Source of the DNA: Bifiguratus adelaidae
Lineage: Eukaryota; Mucoromycota; Endogonomycetes; Endogonales
Direction: 5' to 3'
DNA length: 64,000 nucleotides
Assembly (NCBI GenBank): GCA_002261195.1
Contig: MVBO01000002.1
Coordinates: 326,806 to 390,805 of the forward strand
Shown: positions 44,801 to 55,619 of the stretch, piece by piece
Layout: each line of letters opens with the position of its first letter
Numbering within the stretch: position 1 is the first letter of the stretch
Notes under the pieces: generated by a model
What the model was told of the DNA's origin: nothing
Seen by the model: the letters and a program-made list of their open reading frames with translations, nothing else
Databases searched by the model: none
Program-made: the position numbers and the translations under genes

Positions 44801-45720
44801 ATGGTGCAAAGCTTCAATGCTTCAGGCGTTCTTTACGCTGTGCGAGTTTTGCTGAACCCGGGTCTGGTTGTACCTCATATTGTAGTACGGGGCAAGTTGA
44901 TGCTACGAGTATAATATTGTGGATTCTCATGCGCTGCAGATGTACGGTCGGTCAACTATGGGCACATGAAGGCTTTGGGTATCAAGGCGGCTGTTTTCGA
45001 TAAAGACAATTGTTTGACGGCGCCTTATGGCAACGACATCCATCCACCATTCCGGGTAAGTGGCAAGCGCTGTCAAGCTTTACATCTCATCGGTGGTTTG
45101 CGTTTATATAGGAAACCTGGTCAAAGTGCAAAGATGCATTCGGCAAGGAGAATGTTCTCATCATATCAAACTCTGCTGGAACTGACGATGATAAGGGTCA
45201 TGTTAAGGTAGGATCGATGTCCGTGCCAGGAATGAATGCTTATTGACAAACGAGATTAGGCTCAAAAGATAGAAGCGTCCTTGGGTAGGTCCATTGAAAA
45301 TGTCCAGCAGATTAAAGATGTATCCTCATCGTCTGATCTAGGCGTACCTGTTCTACGCCACTCGAGCAAAAAGCCAGCAGGTGGTGAGGCTTTACCGATG
45401 CATTTCAAACAATCGACGGGAGAAGAGATTACTCCCTCCCACATGGTCATGACAGGCGATCGATTATTCACGGATGTCCTGTTTGGTAATTTGAATGGTA
45501 TGGTTACCGTTCTGACTCGAGAGGTCGTTTCTGAGAAAGGCGATAATCCAGTGGCTGTCCAGGTGAGACCTAACAGCAATGCTACCCATCGTCCAGAGAG
45601 CTCATGATGCATCGACAGATTCGCCGAATTGAACACAAGTTACTAGATTGGCTCATCAAAAGAGGGGTTAAACCACCAAAGCATCCTCTACATGTGCACA
45701 AGAATGAGTGTATTATTTGA
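44801..45720 (+). CDS. GEP4: Mitochondrial phosphatidylglycerophosphatase Gep4
   Basis: Dephosphorylates phosphatidylglycerophosphate in cardiolipin synthesis at the matrix face of the inner membrane; 216 aa. Exons: 44801-44891, 44940-45055, 45112-45207, 45260-45284, 45342-45562 and 45619-45720. It starts MVQSFNASGVLYAVRVLLNP and VVPHIVVRDVRSVNYGHMKA, then the HAD motif KAAVFDKDNCLTAPYGNDIH, LIISNSAGTDDDKGHVK, GVPVLRHSSKKPAGG and VMTGDRLFTDVLFGNLNGM. The length is slightly short but complete. The first intron begins GCAAGT; the GC-AG splice produces the join VVR-D-VRS that the family needs. Exon 4 is only 25 nt. Pairing with bL35m puts two mitochondrial genes in one divergent unit. Confidence 0.93.
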
Positions 45721-45755
45721 TATCCATGTCTATATACATTAGATGGCATAAGCCG

Positions 45756-46801
45756 TCATGATGCCTTGACTTTGGCCGTCTCGTGACCAAGGACGCCTAC
45801 CGTCTGTTCCAATGTCCGACGAGAAGGCTTGCCTCCAGATTCTCCATTGACCTTCCGGAAGCGTTTACGAATCATATTGATCATCTGCTGGAACCATATG
45901 ACATTTAGAGAGTTCAGCACAATGTTTGCCGCGCCGTACAGCACCAAGACTATGTGTTTTGTCAGTATATATTTGCTTCGCGGATGGATAGGCGCGACTT
46001 ACTGGGCGCGGGTACTTTAGAAGCCACTTGGAGCACGTCAAGGTACGTTTGATAGGACATGTAAAAGCCATAAAATAGTCGAGCTCCGAGAAATGAAGCC
46101 AACAGGCAAAGGCCATTGATCAATTGCAGGATAGATCCTGTCAGTCCAATCTTATCCTGGACACGCAGAGCTATGATTAAACACGCGTTTGACAACTGCG
46201 CGGGGAAACGTACCATGAACCAATTGATATTCAGAAAGGGTGTAGAGAGCTCATAGAGGAGGAACACGGCACCATAATAATGCAAGAATGGTCGCTACTG
46301 ACAGTGTGAATCAAACCATTCCCTCGCACACGAATAAACTTACAAATGAAAAGAGATAAACCGAGAATGAACAGATTCCATGAGCGGCAAAGCTGAAACC
46401 TTGCTCCTTGATGTACCGCAACGACACGAGAAAATCCCACAAGAAGTATCTGACCTCGATCAGCAGCGGTTGGATGACCTTCTGCAAACTCACCCGCACG
46501 CAACAGCATACACATTTCCCGACCAATTTGTGTATCCAAACACCTTATTATTGATCAAGTACGGGTCTGTTAGTATAGGCAAAGCCGTGGCAATAATCAC
46601 GATACTATGGGTCAAGGACACGACGTGGAGGTCCCAGTTGGTCTTTTGCCAAGTCGACAAGCTTCGGTAAGATGAAGGAAAGAGTGCCGTTGAGAGGCGA
46701 GGAGATATCATAAAGATGCATTGCCATGCTAGACATGATAGTAACAGCACATGAGCGTGCTTCGGTAGGACTTGCAGATGGAGCGTTTCTTGCAAGGACA
46801 T
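45756..46801 (-). CDS. TLCD4/TMEM56-like TLC-domain protein
   Basis: A 280-aa multi-pass protein, exons 46801-46494, 46449-46344, 46294-46214, 46156-46003 and 45949-45756. About seven hydrophobic helices. TLC marks: TNWDLHVVSLTHSIVIIAT, YFLWDFLVSLRYIKEQGFSF, the first-loop AAHGICSFSVYLF, and the typical TLCD4 stretch YGAVFLLYELSTPFLNINWF followed by GLCLLASFLGARLFYGFYMS. The C-terminus is a basic, cytosolic tail (RKRFRKVNGESGGKPSRRT). The molecular function of this group is poorly known; lipid handling is presumed. It is convergent with GEP4, with 35 bp between the stops. Confidence 0.85.
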
Positions 46802-46987
46802 GAGACAGCAGCAAAGGGTGTGGAATCGACAATACCATATATAGCAATGTGTGCGGAAAAATGTCGATCGCGTAACGCCGATGAGTATTCAAAAAAAAAT
46901 CGTGGCTTCCTCATCTTGAAGGCCATGTATCGACACGAACGATGACGAGTGAGACGCGAGTAAACCTTTATACCAATGTATCTACAA

Positions 46988-49811
46988 TCATTCGGAGCTA
47001 CTAGAACCTGAACCGTCAGAATCCGAGTCCGATGAACTACCAGATCCACTGCCGCTGGACGAATCATCTTTACGATGTGATGGTTTCGGTTTTGTTGACT
47101 TCTTTGCGGCAGATGACTTCTTGGCCTCAATCATAACAAATTGATGAAGTTTTTGGAGCGTGTTACGATCCAACGAATCAATGTCGAGCTCGATTTCCTC
47201 CTCTCCTCCCTGCGTGATTATTCAGCACAATGCATACATGTGACGGAAGTATGCAAGACTAACCTGAATGGCTGGAACGCTGCTTTGAATGATGCGCACC
47301 ACTTTCTCCAGTTGCGGGCCCTCGAGCAGATTGATGGCCTCGCTGAGCTGCTTCTTTTGCTCAAAGGTGAACTCCTGAGGAACCTCGGGCTTCTTTTTCG
47401 ACAATGACGAACGCTTCCGCTTCTCCGCCGTTCCCTTGCTTGGCCTATTCGACAACGGCTTCGGTACACCTTTAGAAACAGACGGACGATGTGACAGTGG
47501 TTTTGGCATTGCTTCTGGGCTAGCCTTCATCCTCTTTTCTTTCTTCTTGGCTTCCTTCTTTTGGAGCTTGGAGGACTTGATTGCGGAGAGCTGTTTTGTA
47601 AATTCTTCTATACTTCGTTGCAGTTCCTCGATTTGTTGATCTCTCGGGTCTAAAGAGGTAACATTAGCAACCATTGAATGTCCATCAAACAAAGCAATTC
47701 AGACAGTTACCATCACTGTCGCTGCTCGAATCGTCAATGTGTAAGTTGTGGCTGTATGGGTCCGGGGTTGGCTCTCTTGGGGGTTTCTCGGCCCACTTGC
47801 TGTCAAACACCCTTTCTAGCTGACGACCCCAATCGTGCACTGCTGTTCCGGGAGGATTATATGTATAGCAGTTGTTGAACATCAACCGAACATCAGCTTC
47901 AAATTCATCAGCGTCGTCGTACTGATTAGTCGCGAGTTTCTTCTCAATAGTCGAAATATCCATAGGATGTTTGATGATGGTCGGATAGTCTGGAATATTG
48001 AGAGCTACGGGATCGACGGGTAACAGGAAAGGGAAATTGAGGTCCTTGTACTTGGCCTTCTTCAGTTCTCGGATGGCGACGCCGGCAAACTTGAGTTGCG
48101 GATCGCCCTTCTTGCCCCTTCCAAAGCGACCACCATTGGAGTCTGGCAACTCTTTACTTGGTGCGTGAATTTCACGCTTCGGCCGACCATCATCGAGGCC
48201 CGCAAGCGCCGCACTGGGTGGTCTCTCAACCTTCAATTTCTTCGCCGGCGGATGTGCTGGATCTATACTAGGCGACTTGACAGCCGGAGATGCCGGCTTT
48301 TCAGTCATGCGTTTCAGAGCCTTGTCAAAGGCCTTCTCCAAGTTCTCGCCTAGGCCACCAACGTAAGACTCTCGACCGTTGAACTTGTAGCAATTGTCAA
48401 AAATGAGACGCACATCACGGACGAAAGCCTCGACGCTTTCGTACTGGTTCGAAGACAACTTCTTTTCGACAGTGCCCAAGTCCATTGGGTTCTTAATGAT
48501 ATTTGGATAATCGGGTATTCCAAGAGCGACTGGATCAACCGGTACAAGAAATGGAGGCGCGTCACGATGCTTCTTCAGCATACGTATGATTGAAGCGGCC
48601 GTCTTTGACTGTTCCTTAGTCAGCGGTGATTGCTTCCAAGATTGAGGAACATCGACTGACGGTCCTGCGGGAGAGGGCGCCTTCTGGAAGGGATTAGGCA
48701 TGCCGATGGTCTCCGGCTGCTGCTTCATCCGAGAGACGTTCTTGGTTGCTTCTTTTGGTGGTAAGGGATTTGTTCCTTCGGCAGAAATGGGCTGAGCATT
48801 AGTTATAATAGGTTGCTGATCCTTGACATCGTCTATGCTCATTTTCAGAGGCTCTTCCTGGGTCTTTACTGGCACAAAGGGTGCCTCTGCCTCCAAACTG
48901 GTAGCGACGGTTTGTGATGTCGTCTCCGCGCTACGCTCGTGAGCTTGAGTGGCTACATCCACGAGCATAGCGTTCTTGTCCGTGCCTTGCGTTTCTGACG
49001 TCACCAAAGGAGCCGGCATCCACGGCTCTGAAGATATTTCAGTTGTAGACGTTTGCATTTGAGTTGATGCTGGCGCGGTCACTTCTGCAGAGGAAAGAAC
49101 TTGAGGTGATGGTTGAACGTCAACAAGTAGACTGTGGACAGCAGTGTTGGCCACCGGGTTGATACTTTTCGTTTCCGCGACCAGCTGGTGGTCATTGACT
49201 TTTGCAGAGGAATCATCGTCAAACGTCAAAGCTTTATCTTCCGCCAAGCTACCAAGCATCGGCGCAGAATCGTATGGCAAGTCGAGGACAGCGCTATCCG
49301 AGCCTTTGTGCCAATCCGAGGTTTCCGTGTGAGCTGGGACATTGCGTAAGGAAGCATCAACTTGAGGCGTTACTTCGCAACTATTCAGAGCATTTGCTGA
49401 GACGCCATTAGCGTGCTCTACTGGTAATGACGACTCTGTGGATTCCAGTGCAGATTTCTGCGTGCTGTAATCGGACGTCTGAGGAGGTTCTTGCACGCTT
49501 GAAGGATCCGTTTGCGGTAGCGTCTCGCTTACTATTGGGCCCTTGGCTGGCGCTTGCCCTTCAGGCTGCTCCGCAACATAGATTGTAGAGTTCAGCGTTG
49601 GCATTGGACCTGTGCCGAATAAGGGTGACGCGTCTTGACCGTTTTGTGCTCCCAAATCACTGAGAGAAATACGCAGCGCGGGTCAGTAAGGCAAATGCAA
49701 TTGAGTAAACGCCTTAGACAGGCGCGAGTCTACTTACCGGTCTCCTTCCGCTTTCTCAACTGACGCTTCCTGGGCAGCATTTGTGCCATTGGATAGCTCT
49801 AGGCCTGACAT
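46988..49811 (-). CDS. BET-family double bromodomain protein (Bdf1-like)
   Basis: Acetyl-histone reader of 876 aa, exons 49811-49738, 49659-47711, 47649-47264 and 47209-46988. The first 350 residues are low-complexity (Thr, Ser, Val, Pro). Two bromodomains follow, at about 380-480 and 555-650: PFLVPVDPVALGIPDYPNII with KNPMDLGTVEKKL and FDNCYKFNG, then FPFLLPVDPVALNIPDYPTI with KHPMDISTIEKKL and FNNCYTYN. Both keep the acetyl-lysine Asn. A coiled coil (LQRSIEEFTKQLSAIKSSKL) precedes the NET domain (EFTFEQKKQLSEAINLLEGP and EEEIELDIDSLDRNTLQKLH). The protein ends in a Ser/Asp/Gly tail. BET proteins recruit the transcription machinery and TFIID-like factors in fungi. Confidence 0.95.
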
Positions 49812-49956
49812 GCGTCAAATGAGTGAAATGGAGTAACAGGTAATCCAGATGATAACGTGCGCTCAAAGCGATGGTCCGAAGCACGGCGATAGATAGCTCT
49901 ATGTAGTAGAGAGGAATAGACATAATACGGTTAGCTTGTTGTGCGTACGAGTTGAA

Positions 49957-50200
49957 ATGGCCTCGGCATCTGCGCTAATGTCTGTACGAGCTTTGCCACA
50001 GCTCCCAAAGCGTGCTTCTCACGCTCAATCGACGCGTTTATCGTGCCGCAAAAAGCACCACAGTGTACTTACATGCGGGGCAATCACCCAAAAGACGTAT
50101 TAAACAGATTAATCGATGGGGTCGCAATGGATGGACGCGTTATCACCTTGATGCTGGTGGACAGCGCCTATGGGGTCAAGGGTGGAAATTGACCAAGTGA
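49957..50200 (+). CDS. Possible small spliced ORF of 63 aa
   Basis: Exon 1 from ATG 49957 to 50011, an intron with a weak donor (GTGCTT) to 50063, and exon 2 to the stop at 50200. The N-terminus MASASALMSVRALPQL could be an import signal; the C-terminus RWGRNGWTRYHLD and LWGQGWKLTK is aromatic and looks constrained. It would suit a tiny mitochondrial protein, but I recognise no family and the splice is weak. Divergent from the BET gene. Confidence 0.33.
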
Positions 50201-50351
50201 AATCGCCCCCAAACTCGCAAGTCACGTGATAGTGATTTCAGAAGAGAAATGGCGCTGTCTGTTCATAACGTTTTGCGATGTATGTCAGATTTCCCGTAAG
50301 GTGTCTTACTTGTGTAATTATATGCCATTGGTACATGATATCTTTGTGTGG

Positions 50352-51700
50352 TCAATAGTAGTCCTCGGTATCGAAATACTCGCCACCTGACTCATCGCCG
50401 CCTGATAATCCAGCTTGATCAATGGCCCCCTCGTCTTCATATCTTCTCCTCCACCTCCAACCGCCGCCTTTCCTTGGACCGTGATAGTACGTCGATGTGT
50501 CCCTCTGCCGGCTAATACCCAGTTGACTGGCCAAATTTACATATCCTTCCAACGGAACGCTGTTGGCCGAGTCTCTGTTCCATAAAGCGCGGCAATATAC
50601 ACACGTAACCTTGGTTCCCTTTGAGATGCAATTGCTGCTCCATTGCGAAAAACATCCTGCATGTAGGGGGTTTCCACATCCGTTTTTGCAATGCACCAAT
50701 GTCTCGGACTTTTCAAATTCTTCGTAGCTGGAGAAAGCCAAAACCACATGAGCAAACTCTAGCCGAGAAATGAGTGAACCTTCACGTACCAAATTGGACA
50801 CGTGTCGCCTTCAGCCGGTTGTCTTGGCATTACACCAGACGGATCAGGCGCCTCTTCACCACGAGCCATCGCTTCATATGCTTCTTTCACTGAGTCTGGC
50901 ACAATGGATGTCGGATCGGGTCTAGCCGAAGCGAATATCTCTTGAAGTTCGCTCGTGAGCAATGCATTCTGATAAATGTATGGCGAATCTTTAGACAATC
51001 CCAGTACTTTGACCATGACGAAGAGCTATCGGGAAAGGAAGTTAGGCCAACTGGATGTAGTGCATCTTATGAATTGCTGCACTTACACAATGCTTGCAAA
51101 GGTCATCGGTTTTCGTGTGGTCTGGGCAATCACAAGTAACTTTGTTGGACACGGTGACTGTATAAACCTATCTCAAGTGTTAATACTGCTCCCCGGCTAG
51201 CTCATGGGATTTGGCCTTACGTTGCCCGTCGATCCATTGATCTTGTAGATCTCTTTGATATCCGATTCACGATGACGGTCAACCAAGTAGAGACGTTGCT
51301 GCATCGCCCGCTCGAATTTTATTTTGAGAGCTTGCGGCATGGCCTTTCGATATCTTCTTAACCGTTTTTCAACAACTGGCTCTGATTCATCTTCCAAAGT
51401 TTTCATTTTGCCTTTGGCTCCCTTACCGATGCCTTTGCCTCTTGTCTTTGTGCTGGATCTGTCCTCCCTCTCGTCGTCTTCCTCAAATGGCTCGTCCTTA
51501 CTTGTTTTCTTGCTGACGCCTCGTTTACGCTTTGTAGATGCCTCTGACTCGCCAGGAGGTATTGCCGTCGTCGCTGCGTCTCCCTTGCTCGCGTTAGCTT
51601 TGGCAGAGACCGAAGTGAAGCCTGAAGGCAAGCTGCGCTTCCTAGTCTTTATGGTCTTCTGAGGGGGTATCTCTGCATCTGGCTCTTCATCGTTGGACAT
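50352..51700 (-). CDS. SWIM- and RING-finger protein, likely E3 ubiquitin ligase
   Basis: A 390-aa protein in exons 51700-51221, 51167-51087, 51025-50790 and 50727-50352. Residues 1-110 are basic and disordered. The SWIM finger reads GNVYTVTVSNKVTCDCPDH ending LCKHC, with CxC and CxH ligands. A helical block follows (FVMVKVLGLSKDSPYIYQNA, LLTSELQEIF), and then a RING-type finger: DTCPICYEEF, LVHCKNGCGNPLHAGCFSQW, VTCVYCRALW. The second RING Cys arises only when the donor at 50789 (GTACGT) is used, turning CPIW into CPIC. The C-terminal tail is Arg/Gly- then Asp/Glu-rich. This SWIM plus RING order is frequent in basal and basidiomycete fungi and in ZSWIM2/MEX ligases. Confidence 0.85.
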
Positions 51701-52233
51701 GTTGCGCACTTGACTTGGCGTTTTCTGTGACAAAGTCGACGGGGAAAGGATATTGCGTCGATGAGCTAGATATGGGGTCGATATGAGCACTCATACACCT
51801 AAGAAAAACCTTGAGTGGGGAGCTTGGCTTTTACGCTACGTATACGCAGGAACAACGGCGGCGAAGCGGGTGCGCGAATGCCTAATTCTACTGCTGCTGC
51901 GCAAATGCGTAATGTTGCAGTGTTCAAGTAACCTGTGACGAATTGAGACGCCCTCTGAGACTCTCTGTTGTGTTTGTGCGCAAGCCTGTAAGCCGTATAT
52001 ACAGAGGCGGCTAAAGCTCAGAACAAAGGAGGAAACTGTCTTCGACTCACGGTTGACGGTTCGAACTCACGTTTCCTAAAAGGGAATTGGACTGCTTTAT
52101 AGCGCGCATCCGTGCTTTTGTGCACCATATATACGTTGCAATTAACATTATACTCGCTTGAACATCTGTCGAGTCCTTGAATATCAAGTCAAATCCACGA
52201 ATGTACAAGAACAATCTTGTCATGAAACGACAT

Positions 52234-52645
52234 TCAATGGAGACATGTAGCATCAATCATAGCTATTCCCTTGCGATAAGGGAGTGGCCAATTTCTCCCA
52301 TCTTTGTGAGAGATAGCAACTCGTATCGATGCTCTTGAGCCTTTATTTGGCGCGAAACACGCACTCACATCCTTGCATAATTCACTTGCATTCTGACTCG
52401 AGCGTTGAGACCACGTGGATGATCCCACTTACCTCAACGATTCCCATAAATATGAGACACGCATACCACTAGGCCAGCAAAAAGGCGAATCTGCGCAATG
52501 CAAGGGTAGAAAAAGGTAGTGTGTCTCGAGAATGAAGGCGAGAGCTTACCAACCATCCAGGCAAAACGTTATCCAGGATTACATCCATCGTACCACCTCG
52601 CCCCTCTCCATCACGCATTACATTGAACAGCGCCAATTTTTCCAT
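52234..52645 (-). CDS. Possible small spliced gene upstream of the transporter relic
   Basis: Exons 52645-52550, 52468-52433 and 52371-52234 would encode 89 aa starting MEKLALFNVMRDGEGRGGTM, with one hydrophobic segment WLWYACLIFMGIVE. Donors GTAAGC and GTAAGT are good, acceptors fair. No family is recognised, and the third exon does not look constrained. It overlaps the region upstream of the transporter relic. Candidate only. Confidence 0.25.
52412..52417. promoter_or_regulatory. CACGTG, Pho4-type site
   Basis: CACGTG within CCACGTGG, about 500 bp before the PHO84-like start. In yeasts this is the Pho4 core site of phosphate-starvation genes. The link to this locus is inference. Confidence 0.4.
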
Positions 52646-52861
52646 TATATTGATCTCACACAGAGACGCGAGACGATGGTCCTTGCTTATACAATTACAA
52701 ATTGAATTCCATTTTGGGTTATAGTTGTGCTATCGCGTGCACTATTTTGTCCAATCATTTTCGAGTATTGAGTCACATGTGGTCGCGTGAGGCCAACCGG
52801 TAATCTGATGGGATAATCAACGCGGTGTCAGCTTGGAGGCTAAGGTTGAATTGGATCAGTC

Positions 52862-52870
52862 TATAAAAAG
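52862..52870 (+). promoter_or_regulatory. TATA box (TATAAAAAG) of the PHO84-like locus
   Basis: A clear TATA element 57 bp before the ATG at 52919, suggesting the promoter is still intact although the coding region is broken. Confidence 0.55.
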
Positions 52871-52918
52871 TGTGCAATTCGAGCAACGGTCTCTCAGATT
52901 TCCCTTCGTTTACCAAGC

Positions 52919-54259
52919 ATGTCTCAAGGCTCCTCTTCCGATACCATTCCCGCATACGATGTTGAACAAGGTCCCAACAACCTCGTGTCGCTCGACGATA
53001 TTGGTCGCTCCAAGATTTACGGTTTCGAATTGCTCATCATCATTCTCGCTACATTGTGCTCAGCTATGGCTGGATCTGCTGCCGTCGGTGTCGGTGCCGT
53101 TGGCTTCTTGGGTTTCTGGCGTCTCATCCTTGGTATTGGTATTGGCGGTGACTATCCCATGTCTGCAACTGTGGCGTCTGAGTGGGCTTGCCGCCGGTCG
53201 CCGTGGTCAAATGCTTGCTCTCACCTTTTCCATGCAAGGTTGGGGACAATTGGCTGGTGCGCTCGCCGATATTATTCTCTTGGCTATCTTCAAGGGTCCC
53301 GTCACAGCTAGCCAATACAACCTCGACTACGTCTGGCGTATCCTCGCTGCCCTTGGCTGTGTCCCCGCTTGTACCACCATCTACTATCGTTTCGCTCTCC
53401 CCGAGTCCCCCATTTACGCCAAGAATGTCATGAAAGATGACGATGCCGCTCGTGCTGGTCTCAAGTACGTCGACGTTGCCGCTGCTGACACTCCCCTTCC
53501 TTGGAGAAACCTGTCTCTCGTCTTACCAACGTCGAGGTTGCTGAGACTGCCAAGAAGCCCGCTCACTTCAAGGCTTTCTGGGCTCACTTTAGTCAATGGA
53601 AATACGGAAAGGTTCTCTTTGGTACCTCCATGTCTTGGTTCTTGCTCGATATCGCCTTTTACGGCATTACTCTCAATCAATCTGTTGTCTTGACTGCCAT
53701 CGGTTTCGCTCCCAAGGGTCTTTCTCCCTGGGATACCCTCTTCAAGCAAGGTCTCGGCAATCTCATCGTCGTTCTCCTCGGTGCTCTCCCTGGCTACTAC
53801 GCAACTGTCTTCTTGGTTGAGAAGATGGGACGCAAGACCATCCAATTAATTGGTTTCGCGGTGGACACTATCCTTTTCGTCATCGTTGCTGCTGCCTACA
53901 AGCCCTTGGTCGCTCAGGCTATGCCAGCTTTCGTTGTTCTCTTCGCTCTCATTCAATTTTTCTTCCAATTCGGTGCCAACGCCACCACCTTCATCATTCC
54001 TGCTGAGGTATTCCCCACCCGCTTCCGTGCTTCTGCTCATGGTTTCTCTGCTGCCTGCGGTAAGGCCGGTGCCATCATTTCTGCCTTTGGTTTCAATTCG
54101 CTCGTCAATGTTGGCGGTACTAATGCTTGCTTGCAACAAACACTGGGTATTTTCGCCGCCATCATGGCGCTCGGCTTCTGCACCACGCTTTTTATTCCCG
54201 AGTCCAAGGGCAAGCCTCTCAACTACTTTGAGGCTGAGGCTGAGGCTGAGGAATTGTAA
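52919..54259 (+). pseudogene. Broken PHO84-like phosphate:H+ symporter
   Basis: Major-facilitator phosphate transporter relic. The family is clear from GRSKIYGFELLIIILATLC, FWRLILGIGIGGDYPMSATV, MLALTFSMQGWGQLAGALAD, KYGKVLFGTSMSWFLLDIAF, GANATTFIIPAEVFPTRFRA and IPESKGKPLNYFEAE. Three lesions are visible. First, the N-terminal motif SLDDI joins straight to GRSKIYG, losing about 100 residues (the first two or three membrane helices). Second, one extra base near 53189 shifts the frame after SEWA. Third, one missing base near 53494 shifts it back before EKPVSRLTN. No introns can explain these shifts. Codon use is still strongly biased toward C-ending codons, so inactivation looks recent, unless the assembly is faulty here. 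The TATA box remains. Confidence 0.75.
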
Positions 54260-54493
54260 GGGCTAGACCCACCAAAAACATAGACGTGTACATGTATACC
54301 ACCTACATATCATCCTAATGTACATTACTGCATGAAATTCATACAACATCTGCATTCACCTTACATCATTGCCATTTCTTTGGCTTGAGCATACCAACAT
54401 CATTTCCGCGCGATTCACAATGCTTTCCCAATCGCTTAATTAATTCATTTGAGTCTTTAAATTTGAGTGTTGTTGCAAGGTGTTTTGTTGATC

Positions 54494-55467
54494 ATGCTTC
54501 GGTCACTGGCACGATGGACGCCGTTACGGCCCGTAGCTAGGCTGCTGGGAAGTACTCCATCTACTTCAAAAGTACTGCATCCTTTTATCCAAGTTACTGC
54601 TCGATCTGCCACCTCATTCTCACAGACAACACCAACATACCATTCTATCGACAATCCCCTTGCACACAAGGAAAAACCTGGATCAGTCTCCTATTTTACC
54701 GGCAACTGGCAATACAATGACTTGCTTATCGAACTGGACGACATGTACAAACAGTACAAGTTGGAATCTCAAACACGTGCGGACGATTCAGCTGAAGCCG
54801 AGCAACCCACTTTTTCGTGGAAGTTGCGTGACAAAATGGCAGAAACGCTCGGCTTTCCATTGACGACATCACAATGGCGCAAAATAGTCAACAAACTCAA
54901 TCAGCTAGTGTCTCTTCCTCATCCTCCGGCTGCGTTGATCGAGGAGCTGGAACGGTTCTCTCGATTTGATGCTTCCCGAGCCCAGGCTTCGAGCGCGAAG
55001 AAGCTGGATGATTGGGGACGCGCATACGCTCTTGGCAGGCGCAAGGAGTCGAGCGCACGATGCTGGCTCGTGAGAGGAGACGGACAGATTCTGGTGAATG
55101 GTGAATCCCTGTCATCGGTCTTTAAGCTCGCTAACGATCGGGAAGAAATTTTGTGGCCTCTGGAATTGACGGATACCCTGGCGAACTACAATGCTTGGTG
55201 TCTTGTTCGTGGCGGTGGTTCGACGGGACAAAGTCAAGCGATTAAGCTCGGTATCGCCAAGGCTCTCTTGGTCCATCAGCCTGAACTTAAACCCATTCTA
55301 CGGAAGGGAGGGTGTATTACAAGGGATCCGAGAGTGGTGGAGCGCAAGAAGCCTGGTCAAAAGAAGGCGCGAGCTAAATACACTTGGTACGTTTTGGGGT
55401 GGATGGTCTTGTCTTGCAGTATGCTCTTCTAACCTATCTTTATTTGCTTTTTAGGGTTAAGCGATAG
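54494..55467 (+). CDS. MRPS9: Mitochondrial ribosomal protein uS9m
   Basis: Small-subunit mitoribosomal protein of 301 aa, exons 54494-55386 and 55455-55467. The second exon adds only four residues, so the protein ends TW-VKR. It starts with an Arg-rich presequence (MLRSLARWTPLRPVARLLGS). A mitochondria-specific N-terminal half of about 170 residues precedes the uS9 core: GRAYALGRRKESSARCWLVR, GDGQILVNGESLSSVF, VRGGGSTGQSQAIKLGIAKA and the ending TRDPRVVERKKPGQKKARAK. The last Lys-Arg is the conserved uS9 tail that reaches the P-site tRNA, so the tiny second exon is functionally important. Confidence 0.95.
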
Positions 55468-55619
55468 AGAGACTAGCAAGGGAATACATTATGTACAATA
55501 CATAGACAATAACATCAACAGATGTGATCTGGCAAAATTTGATTATTTGTTATGGATCTTATGCCCAATAGTGGGGCAAGTAGGCAATTTTAATTTCCTC
55601 CACGGTGATAGATGCAATC

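Noticed and set aside
51735-51760. ATATCCTTT on the minus strand before the SWIM-RING gene, a possible second U12 donor
   Set aside because: It lies upstream of the start codon and the only nearby acceptor leaves about 29 nt; no branch-site match, so likely chance.
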